Source: Pampus argenteus
Taxonomy: Eukaryota; Chordata; Actinopteri; Scombriformes; Stromateidae
Reading direction: 5' to 3'
Assembly (NCBI GenBank): GCA_036937835.1
Contig: CM072878.1
Coordinates: 2,725,001-2,789,000 of the forward strand
Length of the DNA: 64,000 nt
Under the pieces are notes generated by a model. It was not told the DNA's origin, searched no databases, and saw nothing but the letters and a program-made list of their open reading frames with translations. The stretch's first letter is position 1; each line of letters starts with the position of its first letter. The translations under genes were made by a program, and so were the position numbers. Shown here piece after piece: positions 1-9,326 of the stretch.

Positions 1-1246
1 TATCACCTTTATCAATGAGTCCAGGGGGAAGAATAGGCATTTGTTTCATTTGAAGCAGGTCGTTGGGTGTCAGAGGTTCTGGATCTTTCACATCCTGAGA
101 TAATACTGTGATGGGCCAGTCGTGATTGACTTCTATGGGACCAAAATAGTCCAGTCCAGTATGGGTAAAAGGCGGCAAGTCAGGTGTTATCCTGTGTAGT
201 GGTAGGTCAGACATTTTTTGTGTCATTGCTGTGCCATGCCATCTCCTGCAGAGTATACAATCCTGTGTTATCTTTCTCACAGTTTATTCCATTATTATTA
301 TTCCATGTTGGAGGATGGGATCTAGTTTATATATCCTACTACTTCTCTTTACGGGCAAGCCCTTTTGTAGAGAGGTCATCTCATCTTGAAAAGATTGTTG
401 TTGGACATAGGACACGTGATTGCTCAGCCTTAGTTAGATCCTCCACAGACAGCTGTGACCCAGTTGGGTCTGTGTTGCTCATTTTCTTTTTTGAGTTTAA
501 TTGTCTCAGGTTTTCTTTGATTTTTAAGAGCCAGGCTGCCGTTCGAATAAATTTGTCCTATGATGAAAAGTGCTCAATAAAACGAGTCAGTGGACTTAGT
601 TTCTCCAGCACACTTGTAGTGAAGGCCACAGTCACCTTCTTGACCTCTGGGTCACCGTCAGACAGCATGGGTGGTACTTGAATCACTGGCTAGTCTGTCA
701 GCTTTTGTGCCTCTTGATGCACTGTCTGTGGGGGTTTAGTCCAGTCTTTATGTGGTGCCATTGGGATTTGTGTGTCAGATCTCAAATAGTAGACACTCTC
801 TTAGCCACGTAGGAGCAGAAGTAGTACATCTGTGCTTCAGTAGCTTCAAAATCTAGTGGCTTAAAGCATCTCCTGATTGGTAGGCTGGAAATCAGGTTAA
901 GCTCTTTCAGCCATTCCTTACATTTATCTATGTAAGCAGATGGTATTGATTTATCCCATCCACAATTTAGCTTGCACAGGTCCTGCAGCATTCCTTTCCC
1001 TGTCAGCATGACTGGTGCTAGGAACCCAAGAGGATCGTATACCGAGTTCAATACAGACAAAATACTTCTGCGGGTGATTGCTGGTTGTTGTGGAGTGATC
1101 AAGAAGAAAAACATGTCTGACTCAATGTCACATCGCATGCCAAGAACTCCTTCTATGGGCAGTTTGTCTTTGTCGAGCTTTAGATCTTTGACCTCTTTTG
1201 CCCTCTCTTTAAATGGAACAGAGGCAAGTGCGTGTAAAAATTCTTA
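1..1246 (-). pseudogene. BEL/Pao retrotransposon pol fragment (RT end, RNase H, towards integrase)
   Basis: Minus-strand translation of 782-1238 matches the Pao peptidase/RT-RNase H join: a stretch with LDKDKLPIEGVLGMRCDIES is followed by SVYDPLGFLAPV and LLQDLC-like text, characteristic of BEL/Pao pol. Between about 180 and 680 the minus strand carries the spacer between RNase H and integrase (VEDLTKAEQSRVL and SSRIYKLDP), with several frame breaks. The left edge runs out of the window, so integrase is not seen here; its C-terminal region occurs in a separate copy at 23,960-24,380. The element is a relic: stops at about 780 and frame changes leave no long ORF. The same element continues at 2,096-2,890 and 13,715-15,240. 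Family assignment is from recall of Pao proteins, not a search. Confidence 0.8.
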
Positions 1247-2095
1247 GTGTCTCAGATTGAAGAAGTTAAAACTATCTCAAAATTAGATCAGAAAAAACTT
1301 CTCTTTGGTGTCAAAAAATCATCAGGAGTCAGAGTTCAGAGCATCAACAAAGTGTTCTTTTAACCCTTTTTAACCCTTTTAACCCGAAAACAGTGTGCAT
1401 CAGAGATGACGCAGAGATGCTTAATCTTTTATGGATAATGCAATTAATTATGTGCTAAATAAATCAAATCAAATCAAATCAAATGCTCTAAGATGGCTCT
1501 GACCTGCATTGGCTTCCGCCTTGTCTTTTATACCCTTGGTCACGCCTATGTCCTTGGGCCTACGTGACAGTTGGCACAATATCATTACACCATTAGATAA
1601 GTTTCTAGATTCTCATTGGTTTACTTTTATCAGCACTAGTCTCAGCTGAGGCAGGTGGCACAGCTGTGCTCGTCTGCTCATGAGGCTTTTTTTTTTTTTT
1701 TTTTTTAGCTTTTTTTAAGCTTTACACCATTATCTTTCCCTCTGGCCTTATTTTTTTTTAAAAGTTCTTACTGCCTGTTTTACACCCTTATTTCTAAACT
1801 TACTTATAAGGATATTTTTAAAAAATATTAATGTTTAATACACACACACGTGAAATTTGTGAGATTATCAACTTCATAGTGATAGTTCAAGTGCTGAATC
1901 AAACATTTTGTGAAGTATACATGAAACTAAATCAAACATCTTGTGAAACATAAAACATGAAATATAATTAATCTGATATAACATTGTTTTAGCCTTACTT
2001 AAAGCTTCATCATATAATATCACATTAAAATCATCCTGCAATGCAATTGTTGTTCTCTTTGGCTCATCACAAGTCTTTAACAAATAATGATACTA
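1247..2095 (-). other. Insertion inside BEL/Pao RT, possibly a solo LTR
   Basis: This block separates two parts of the Pao RT reading (an S-N-S codon run near 2,100 and the EFLHALASVPFKER run at 1,238). It has no coding similarity I recognise. Read on the minus strand it holds a TATA-like TATAAAAG at about 1,531-1,538 and a GGGTTAAAA repeat; on the plus strand there is a fourfold AATCA repeat at 1,461-1,485 and a 20-nt T run near 1,690. CTA occurs at both proposed edges, too short to prove a target duplication. An LTR is a guess from promoter-like content and position. Confidence 0.35.
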
Positions 2096-2890
2096 CACAA
2101 GGACTACTAGACTGTTACTAGTCCATTTGGTGGCGCATACTGATCTGAGCTCTTTTACCAGACAGATTGCTTGGCTTTCATTTGGGACAGATTTGAGACA
2201 GTTGTCTACGTAAAAGTTGTGACGAATAGTGTTAAGAACTTCAATGCTACAGTTTCCTTCATTTCATCAGCTGTCTGCTTGGGGATGAGACTGCTCCAAA
2301 AAGATGCACCGTCATCTACTACTCTACTAGTGGTTGATTGGTGTCGCCATCTGGCCACCACAGGAAACTGAGGAAGTCTACATCATGTTTAGGTACCTTT
2401 ACTTGATGAAATCGTAATCTGAGGAGTACACCCAACAAGGTGTTCGTAAGGTCAGGACCCTGTTTCAGCTCAGAATTTAGGGAAGTTCCTTGGAATGAAG
2501 TGGTAAAATCAAACACCACCCGGATAGTCCTTTTTCTTTTGTGGTAGACACCATGGTGAGGAATGTACCACAGTCTTCCATCTTTCCAGGAGAGTTATTC
2601 CTCTGGCACTCTTTCTGCATGTCCTTTCCTCAAGACATCACTCATGAAGCCAATATAGTCTTTCCGAAAGGCTCCATCTTTCTCAAATCTGCGGGCAAGA
2701 CTTAGTGCTCTCTGTTCCGCCACCTTCCTGTTATTTGGCAAGCTAATGTTAGGCTGGTGGAACGGAAGTTGCATTTCATAGTGGCCATCTTTACTTTTGG
2801 TTGAGCTGGTGATCACATCTTATCTTCAAATGAGTTTTCTTGTTTTTCATTGTAGGCCAGCTCTGAACAGTCCTGGTTGTATTAGTGTAC
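2096..2890 (-). pseudogene. BEL/Pao reverse transcriptase, N-terminal part
   Basis: Minus-strand ORFs at 2595-2816 and 2319-2519 and the sequence between them read as the start of Pao RT: a KDGHYEMQLPF block, SLPNNRKVAEQRALSLARR, a WYIPHHGVYHKRK block, RVVFDFTTSFQGTSLN, and GPDLTNTLLGVLLR. At about 2,415 the reading passes directly from LLRLR to FHQVKVPKHD, so the segment that normally carries the first catalytic Asp of the RT palm is deleted. FLWWPDGD and NTIRHNFYVDNCLKSVP follow at 2,330 and 2,220. A stop sits at 2,594. The fragment is not functional. It joins the gag-protease part at 13,715 once the nested insertions are removed. Confidence 0.85.
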
Positions 2891-2947
2891 AAGAAGTTCT
2901 TCCTTCTTGACAACTGATATATACATATATACACACACACACATATT

Positions 2948-3577
2948 AGTGGTGGGCATAGATTATTTTTTAAAATCTAGATTAATCTCACTGAAATCTT
3001 GAAATTAATCTAGATTAAAATGGCGCGTTCAGAATGCGAAATACCGAAGTACTGACCAAAAATAAGTCTTTGAGAAGCTTAAGCCAGGGGATGCGTTAGA
3101 ACAGGAGCCAACATGCATCAGTTTGCAAAATGCATCACTGACTGCTTATAGCAAAGGGATGCTTTGCGTTCAGGTGATATTTGAGACTGGAAGAACTCCT
3201 ACAGTAAACCAATTCTGCATTGCATAAGGTACACACAACCTTAGCCTTGTCTTGTCTATGCCACCATCGGGAAGCTTCTTAAAAATGAATTTTCCCTGAA
3301 GCAAGCCTTGCGGCTTCGTGGCTGCATCCATTATAGACTATCGCGTTTGGTGTGATAGTTCGGTAATTCACAGGCGCGTAGAGGTTCGAAAACCGAATTG
3401 CCCCCTACAGTGCAATTCGGCTATTTATACATCTGCGCTAAAACATCACGGTCAAAGTCATTAGTTTGCTTATTATAGGACCGAGCTCCAAACCCAATTT
3501 TGATAATAGATTAACGCAGTATTTTTTATATTGCTCAATAAGAGTCTCACATCGCAGCGCGTTAACGGCCCACCACT
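2948..3577. mobile_element. Short non-autonomous hAT-like element
   Basis: The left end begins AGTGGTGGGC and the right end is GCCCACCACT, an exact 10-bp terminal inverted repeat. The right 70 bp (TATTGCTCAATAAGAGTCTC then GTTAACGGCCCACCACT) closely match the right end of the coding hAT copy at 37,706-37,774, so this is a deletion derivative of that family. No transposase coding is seen inside. Flanks CACATATT and CATATATT are similar but offset by two bases, so the target duplication is not firmly read. Confidence 0.7.
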
Positions 3578-3879
3578 ATCATATATTTATATTATACATT
3601 CATAGTCCAACCTAGATCTGTCATGGTTGCACAGGTTGACCCAAATTGCAGGCTCGGACAACCGTTAGTGAGAGAAGGGGATTTATTGTGATGTGGGAGT
3701 AGAGGGGAAGGAGAGGGTCCGATAAGAGGTGGAGGGAATGGCTGAGGTGAAGCAGTGGTGGGAATGGATGGAGGAGGCACGGAGTCTGGATGGTCTGAAG
3801 ATGGTGGATGGAGAGCAGGCAAGCAGGTTGCAGAAGGTGAAGATGGTGGTGGACCTGAGCACAAGAGATCGGTGGTTAT
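3578..3879. other. Purine-rich unclassified stretch
   Basis: G/A-rich sequence with repeated GGTGGAGGGAATGG-like words between the small hAT element and the L2 fragment. An ORF start at 3,755 runs from here into the L2 reading frame, but this is a chance join. I cannot assign it. Confidence 0.4.
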
Positions 3880-4699
3880 ATTGGAATATCAAATTGGCAT
3901 TAAAGTAACCGCCCTAGGCTGGTTTAAGTCATATTTCCTAGACCGATCTCAATTTGTTCATGTTAATGATGAATCCTCCATGCAAACCAAAGTTTCTCAT
4001 GGAGTCCCACAAGGTTCTGTATTAGGGCCACTTCTATTCAGTTTATATATGCTTCCTCTAGGGAACATTATTAGGAATCATTCAATTAACTTTCACTGTT
4101 ATGCCGACGACACCCAATTATATTTATTGATCAAGCCTGATGAAACCAATCACTTAACTAAACTTCAAGCATGCATTAAAGACATACAAATTTGGATGAC
4201 CCACAATTTTCTGATGCTAAATTCAGATAAAACTGAAGTTCTCGTAATAGGACCCAAACACCTCAGAAACTATCATTGCAGAGATTTAGCCTTAGACGGG
4301 ATCACCCTGGCCTCCAGCTCCACCGTAAAAAATCTTGGAGTTGTTTTTGATCAGGATTTGTCCTTTAATGACTATATAAAACAACTTTCGAGGACTGCAT
4401 TCTTCCACTTGCGTAACATTGCCAAAATCAGACGCATCATTTCTCAAGCGGATGCAGAAAAACTAGTCCATGTATTTGTTACTTCTAGGCTGGACTATTG
4501 TAACTCTTTGCTATCAGGCTGCTCTAATAAGTCTCTTAAGAGTTTGCAGCTGATTCAGGACGCTGCTGCACGTGTTCTGACAGGAACCAAAATCAGAGAT
4601 CACATCTCTCCCATTTTGGCTTCCTTGCACTGGCTACCCGTTAAATCTAGAATAGAATTTAAAATTCTTCTATTAACTTACAAAGCTCTTCATGGTCAG
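3880..4699 (+). pseudogene. L2-type LINE reverse transcriptase fragment (5'-truncated copy, first part)
   Basis: Nearly the same protein as residues 675 onward of the intact L2 ORF2 at 30,692-33,769: GVPQGSVLGPLLFSLYMLPL, YADDTQLYL, and the C-terminal SRLDYCNSLLSGCS and ILASLHWLPVKSRIEFKILL blocks. The copy starts abruptly at 3,880, so its 5' end is truncated. At 4,699 it is cut by a Gypsy element and resumes at 6,664. The open frame up to 4,700 is uninterrupted but lacks the endonuclease and the first RT Asp. Confidence 0.9.
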
Positions 4700-5070
4700 T
4701 GTTATGGCCCCTGCCATTTTGTGTGTTTTGGTTGTCTGTGCTCCTCCCTTCATAGGTGTTCCCTGCCTGGGCTCCTCCTACTTCGTTGGGGAGATTCGCC
4801 TCACCTGTGGCCTCATCTATAAAAGCATGGCCTTTCTAAGATGGCGGCCTCTTTTCTTGATTCCTCTCCCTCTTGGGTGGCTGGTGCCTCCAGGCACCCT
4901 GTGGAGTTTTGTTTTGTTTTGGTTTGTGTTGGTTGGTTGTGCTCTGTTAGCTCTTTTGTTTCCTTATGACTACATTTAAGTTCTGTTCGTTAATAAATTT
5001 ATGGTTAATTTAACTGGTCGTTGTGGTCCTCCCTTTTTTGGTTATGCTCCTGAACGAGCTGGGCATAACA
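4700..5070 (+). repeat. 5' LTR of Gypsy derivative
   Basis: Starts TG and ends CA. A TATA-type promoter word (CTATAAAAGC) lies at about 4,818 and an AATAAA polyadenylation signal at 4,992. The 95-residue ORF in it is incidental to the LTR. Confidence 0.93.
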
Positions 5071-5072
5071 AG

Positions 5073-5090
5073 TGGGGGCTCGTCCGATTT
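5073..5090 (+). promoter_or_regulatory. Primer-binding site, tRNA-Pro type
   Basis: Two bases after the 5' LTR comes TGGGGGCTCGTCCGAT. The first 14 bases equal the tRNA-Pro primer-binding site known from murine leukaemia-type retroviruses and many Gypsy elements; the last bases diverge. Confidence 0.8.
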
Positions 5091-5650
5091 TGAACTTGGG
5101 AGTGTCAATGTTGGCACTTGAGTGGCAGTAAAATTGGGAGGCTCACAATGGGTTGTTTTTTTGAGTGTAGTGTTAAACAGGGGGGTAAATGGTGTGGTGC
5201 TCTTTGTTGTCCTGCATTAAGAGAGTAGTGGCTTTAGGTTGCACTGTGTGCGGCTGTAGGGAGGTTGTGGCTGGAGCAGTTTTGTCCCTCGTGTAGGCTG
5301 AAGTGGCAGTTCTCTCATAAGGAGGGGTTGCTCTGTTTTTTTTGTGTTGCAGGGCTGTTTGTTATTTTTGTGTGTTGTCCGTGCGGTTAGCAGCAGTTGT
5401 CTCGGGAGCACCCCCACAGTATTGGCTGGGACAAATGTCTTACCCAATACAGATGGTTTTAAGGTGCATAAATACCCGCCGCCAGTACGCACATGAAGAC
5501 TAGGGTGCAGTTAGGTAGTTTGGGTTAGGCAGCTAGGAGGGGACGCTCCTTGATCACTCAATCTCTCTGTGGCTGTGTACTGTGTGACACATTTCTTATC
5601 TCTTTGGTGAAGTCCATGTAGTTTGCACTGGTTGGGGTTTAACAGTTAAC

Positions 5651-6073
5651 ATGAATACTGAACACAGTAATACACTGGTTTCTGAGTTCCTCCAGCGACC
5701 ATCTCGTAGTACTTTAGCTCAATTTGCTAAATCAGATCTGGTGGATTTGGCAGTACATTTGGGTTGGTCTAAAGCTAAGGAGGTGCCAAAAAAGGCTGAG
5801 CTACGGGGCATTGTAGAGGGGCTGGCTGTGTCTGCTGATCTTTTGGAGGTGGCGCCGGCTATAGCAGCCGTTGTGGATCCAGGTATTGGGAATGGGGCTT
5901 GGTCATTTGAGCAGTGCTTGCAGATGGAGAGGGAAAAAGCAAAACTGGAGAGGGAGAGATTTCAATTTGAGTTAGAGCAGGAAAAGTTGAGGGCGGCAGC
6001 AGCATTAGAAAAGGAAATAATTAAAATAGAACAGTTGAGGTTGAAGTATATGTTGGCCCATCTTGGCCTGTGA
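5651..6073 (+). CDS. Gag-like N-terminal protein of Gypsy derivative (140 aa)
   Basis: This is the only gag-like ORF left in the element, 580 bp after the primer-binding site. Residues 1-75 resemble the N-terminus of a Gypsy gag, including an LVDLAVHLGW motif, and residues 85-130 are a strongly charged helix rich in Glu, Lys and Arg, likely a coiled coil. No zinc knuckle or protease follows: the frame stops at 6,071-6,073, just after the deletion junction with the RNase H remnant, which lies in an overlapping frame from 6,070. It may still be translated and could help packaging, but that is inference. The leader upstream (5,091-5,650) holds no ORF I trust. Confidence 0.6.
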   Translation: MNTEHSNTLVSEFLQRPSRSTLAQFAKSDLVDLAVHLGWSKAKEVPKKAELRGIVEGLAVSADLLEVAPAIAAVVDPGIGNGAWSFEQCLQMEREKAKLERERFQFELEQEKLRAAAALEKEIIKIEQLRLKYMLAHLGL

Positions 6074-6240
6074 CCATTTATACTGATCATAACCCTCTGA
6101 CCTTCCTGAGCAGCATGCACAATGCCAATAGTAGGCTTATGAGGTGGTTGTTGTTCTTACAGCCTTACACCCTGAATGTATGTCACTTTAAGGGTCGTGA
6201 TAATGTATTAGCTGATGCACTTTCCCGTGCACCCTGTTGA
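6070..6240 (+). pseudogene. RNase H C-terminal remnant of Gypsy pol
   Basis: Frame 6,070-6,240 reads TIYTDHNPLTFL, then LMRWLLFLQPY, HFKGRDNVLADALSRAP and a stop, the classical end of the Ty3/Gypsy RNase H domain. It has no start of its own and follows the gag-like ORF directly, showing an internal deletion of about 3 kb or more relative to a full element. A G-rich tract just before the 3' LTR (6,279-6,287) is the likely polypurine tract. Confidence 0.85.
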
Positions 6241-6287
6241 TTTTGCACAAGACCCTGTTAGTGGGGTCTTGTGTTTATGGGTGGGGG

Positions 6288-6658
6288 TGTTATGGCCCCT
6301 GCCATTTTGTGTGTTTTGGTTGTCTGTGCTCCTCCCTTCATAGGTGTTCCCTGCCTGGGCTCCTCCTACTTCGTTGGGGAGATTCGCCTCACCTGTGGCC
6401 TCATCTATAAAAGCATGGCCTTTCTAAGATGGCGGCCTCTTCTCTTGATTCCTCTCCCTCTTGGGTGGCTGGTGCCTCCAGGCACCCTGTGGAGTTTTGT
6501 TTTGTTTTGGTTTGTGTTGGTTGGTTGTGCTCTGTTAGCTCTTTTGTTTCCTTATGACTACATTTAAGTTCTGTTCGTTAATAAATTTATGGTTAATTTA
6601 ACTGGTCGTTGTGGTCCTCCCTTTTTTGGTTATGCTCCTGAACGAGCTGGGCATAACA
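6288..6658 (+). repeat. 3' LTR of Gypsy derivative
   Basis: 371 bp, the same length as the 5' LTR, with a single visible substitution. It is followed by the target duplication GTCAG. Confidence 0.93.
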
Positions 6659-6663
6659 GTCAG

Positions 6664-7200
6664 GCACCATCATATCTAAAAGAGCTTCCGCGGAGTTTCT
6701 GTGCTCTCTTGTCCAGCAGGTTCTCTGTGGACTGGTCCTGCGTGGCGTCTTCTGCATGTGTATATGTCATTATTGTTACCATATCCCCATTACAGATTAT
6801 AGTTAGTTAATGATTTGCTGCTGTGCATCTGTATCTCTCACAAGTTTCACTGTTACTGTAATAATTCATCATTCATTGTAAACATTCTCATTTTGATATA
6901 TGATATTTCACTATAATTCATTGTGATTGTACAATATGTGTCTGTTGATTTGTTCTGTACATGTGACATCCATTGCACGTCTGTCCGTCCTGGGAGAGGG
7001 ATCCCTCCTCTGTGGCTCTTCCTGAGGTTTCATCCACCTTTTTCCCTGTTAAAAGGTTTTTGGTGGGCAAGTTTTTCCTCACTCGAATCGAGGGTCTAAG
7101 GACAGAGGGTGTCACTCCCTGTACAGATTGTAAAGCCCTCTGAGACAAATGTATTTTGTGATTTTGGGCTATATAAATAAAATTTGATTTGATTTGATTT
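6664..7200 (+). mobile_element. L2-type LINE 3' end (second part of the 3,880 copy)
   Basis: It resumes with GCACCATCATAT after the Gypsy insertion. It then lacks about 380 bp relative to the intact copy (from after AAAGAGCT to CCGGAGTTTCTGTGCTC), so the end of ORF2 is lost. The 3' UTR ends with GGGCTATATAAATAAAATTTGATT followed by TTGATT repeats, identical in layout to the ends at 34,454 and 63,830. Confidence 0.9.
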
Positions 7201-7352
7201 GGTTAGAGGTCAGGAAAACAACAAGGAGCACAATGAACTAGTAGTTTAATATGGTCCGAACGTGAACTACCACGGAGGCTGAACAAACGACAGACACAGA
7301 CAACACAAGGAGGGGAAGAACACAGGGAAACAACAGACACGACCATCGTAAC
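7201..7352 (-). repeat. Partial 3' LTR of chromodomain Gypsy element
   Basis: Sequence at 7,270-7,352 recurs at 13,640-13,714 (ACAACACAAGGAGGGG and GACACGACCATCGT). On the minus strand the LTR begins TGTTACGATGG after a G-rich polypurine tract (7,353-7,364). The far end of the LTR is truncated against the L2 tail. Confidence 0.65.
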
Positions 7353-7366
7353 AGTACCCCCCCCCC

Positions 7367-7866
7367 TCAACGGGCACCTCCAGGTGGCCTACCAGGCTTG
7401 TCAGGATGCTGCTGGTAGAAGTCCTGGATTATTGAGGGATCCAAAATAAGCCGACGAGAGACCCAGCTCCTCTCCTCTGGGCCATATCCTTCCCAGTCAA
7501 CCAAGTACTGGAAGCCCAGGCCCCTGCGACGCACATCCAGTAGCTGCCAGACAGTAAAGGCAGGATGGTCGTCCACAATTCGGGCGGGTGGAGGGATAAT
7601 GGCTGGCGGGCATAATGGACTGACAGAGACAGGTTTCAGTAGGGACACATGGAAAGTGGGGTGAATTCTTAAAGACCGTGGCAGCTTGAGTTTCATAAGG
7701 GCCAATGTAACGAGGGGAGAGCTTCCTAGAATCGGTCTTCAAAGGAATATCCTTAGCACAGAGCCAAACCTGTTGACCTGGTTGGTAACTGGGGGCTGGT
7801 GTCCGCAGGCGGTCGGCGTAATGAAGATTGCGGTCAACAGAACGGAGTAACGCAGAGCGCGCATCC
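7367..7866 (-). pseudogene. Chromodomain Gypsy integrase C-terminus
   Basis: The minus-strand ORF at 7367-7705 reads PRSLRIHPTFHVSLLKPV, then a chromodomain with aromatic residues (FTVWQLLDVRRRG, FQYLVDWEGYG, ERSWVSRRLILDP). This is the C-terminal integrase tail of fish chromoviruses (Ty3/Gypsy), thought to direct insertion by binding modified histones. The segment upstream (7706-7866) is in another frame (PRYIGPYE). A hAT element at 7,875 separates it from the integrase core at 9,327. Frame breaks make it inactive. Confidence 0.85.
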
Positions 7867-8185
7867 CTCTAGAGCAGGGGCGTCAAACTCAAATACACAG
7901 TGGGCCACATTTGAAACTTGAACAAAGTCGTGGGTCAACATTGAACAAATGAACCTTTTAATACGGCCCCAAAAAGGTTTTGCTTTAACACTGAATATGG
8001 AACAAGCAACGATTGCTACTACAATATATAACAATACTGAAAAATTGGATTTAAAATAATTAAATTTGAATAAAAATCGTATGGCTCTTTGATGTCATAG
8101 AGGAGGAAGTGGAGGTTAACTTTTCAAACACTGCATTTTTAAATTAGTTCACCTCATAACATAACAGGATAAGCAACGATTGCTA

Positions 8186-8776
8186 CTACAATATATAACA
8201 ATACTGAAAAATTGGATTTAAAATAATTAAATTTGAATAAAAATCATATGGCCCTTTTCTTTTTGCAGCTTTCTGATTAAATATCAAAATAAACTTTTTC
8301 CACAGGCGAATCATTTTCAAAATAAAACAATATAATAATAAATCAATCAACCATTCAAGCCAATGCCATGGAGTAGCAAGAAAAAGTGCATAAAGAAAAT
8401 GTTGATTATTGCTCAGTTTTTCTGATGTGCCCAAGCCAGATACCTGGCATCTCTTCTTGGATGCTAGTTTATCAATGTCTGGGCTCAGGCTCTGTGCGGA
8501 GGAAATTCTCAGTATTGAGCGGAGGTGTTCATCAGTCAGTCTCCTGTGAGATGTTTTGGTCATCTTCATTGAGGAGAAAAGTTGCTCACATAGATAAGTG
8601 CTGCCGAACATGGAGAGCATCTGAGCAGCTTGTTTGCGGAGCTGAGGCATTGTGTCAGGGATGAACTGTGGAAACTGTGCGGCGCCCACAGCATCATATT
8701 TTGACTTCAGCGTGTCATTACACTGAAGTTCAATCAGCTCCATTTGGAGATTTGTTGGTGCGTTTTCCACATCCAC
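8186..8776 (-). pseudogene. hAT transposase C-terminal dimerisation domain
   Basis: The first 130 or so residues carry the hAT C-terminal region: FGSTYLCEQLFSSMKMTKTS, RRLTDEHLRSILRISSAQ, DIDKLASKKRCQVSG. This domain mediates transposase dimerisation. The 60 hydrophobic residues after it come from reading through the 3' UTR and are not part of the protein. A broken upstream part of the same transposase lies at 8985-9263 on the same strand (EVRWLSRGKVLNRCFELREE). The catalytic Asp regions are not present, so it cannot be active. Confidence 0.85.
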
Positions 8777-8984
8777 TGCGAAGGGATTACTCAGCAGTTC
8801 AAACCTACATTTCTGGACATCGAAGTTGGCAAATCGCCGGTTAAACTCAGAACCAAGTACGCTGAGTTTTTCAGTAAACTGTGCGCATGGGAAGGCGGCG
8901 GTAGCGATCTGCGTTTTTATGTTTAGTTTTGAAAGCCCTCACTGCAGCGTACATGTCTGTGATGATACGCCCCCTCCCCTGAAG

Positions 8985-9263
8985 CTACAGGTTCAGTGCA
9001 TCGGGATGGCTCAAGATGTCACACAGAAAGGCCAGCTCACGAAGAAACTTTGGCTCCTGGAACTCTGCTGTGTCCTTCCCTTTGCTTTCTAGAAACTGAC
9101 ATATTTCCTCACGCAGCTCGAAACATCTGTTCAGAACTTTTCCTCTGCTTAACCATCTCACCTCTGTATGATACGGCACGTCTGCGTATTCCGAACCACA
9201 CTCATGGAACTGGCGGGCCAGCTCTCGTAGTAATTTGGGATTGCCTCGCCTCAAACGGGCCAA
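8985..9263 (-). pseudogene. hAT transposase middle fragment
   Basis: Reads FHECGSEYADVPYHTEVRWL then SRGKVLNRCFELREEICQFL, the region just before the insertion domain in hAT transposases of the GTF2IRD2-like group. Its frame differs from the C-terminal piece at 8186-8776, so at least one frameshift or deletion separates them. Confidence 0.8.
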
Positions 9264-9326
9264 ACATATTTACACTGCAGGCCGAATTTGGCCCGCGGGC
9301 CAGAGTTTGACACCCATGCTCTAGAG

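Larger units (their letters stand above)
4700..6658 (+). mobile_element. Young internally deleted Ty3/Gypsy retrotransposon
   Basis: Two 371-bp LTRs (4700-5070 and 6288-6658) begin TGTTATGG and end GCATAACA and differ at one position I can find (CTCTTTTCTTG versus CTCTTCTCTTG). The target duplication GTCAG is exact at 4695-4699 and 6659-6663, and removing the element restores a continuous L2 sequence. The internal part is only 1,217 bp: primer-binding site, leader, a gag-like ORF, then directly the end of RNase H. Protease, most of RT and integrase are absent, so it depends on a helper element. Confidence 0.93.
7875..9318 (-). mobile_element. hAT transposon (GTF2IRD2/ZBED-like transposase family)
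   Basis: Edges are fixed by the perfect 8-bp target duplication CTCTAGAG at 7867-7874 and 9319-9326. Terminal inverted repeats are CAGGGGCGTCAAACTC at the left and, read inward, CATGGGTGTCAAACTC at the right. It is inserted in the integrase/chromodomain region of a Gypsy element. At 1,444 bp it is much shorter than an autonomous copy; only C-terminal transposase parts remain. Confidence 0.93.

Noticed and set aside
184..681. 165-aa plus-strand ORF at the left edge
   Set aside because: The opposite strand carries recognisable BEL/Pao pol text; the plus ORF has no family features.
1461..1485. AATCA repeat as an inverted L2 tail
   Set aside because: The adjoining bases do not match the L2 3' UTR motif in either orientation, so tail identity is not supported.
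3755..3880. Upstream start of the 355-aa ORF (Gly-rich leader fused to RT)
   Set aside because: The leader is purine-rich non-LINE sequence that happens to be in frame; L2 similarity starts at 3,880.
4692..4979. 95-aa ORF with hydrophobic segments, repeated at 6271-6567
   Set aside because: It is the LTR read in one frame; its duplication follows from there being two LTRs.
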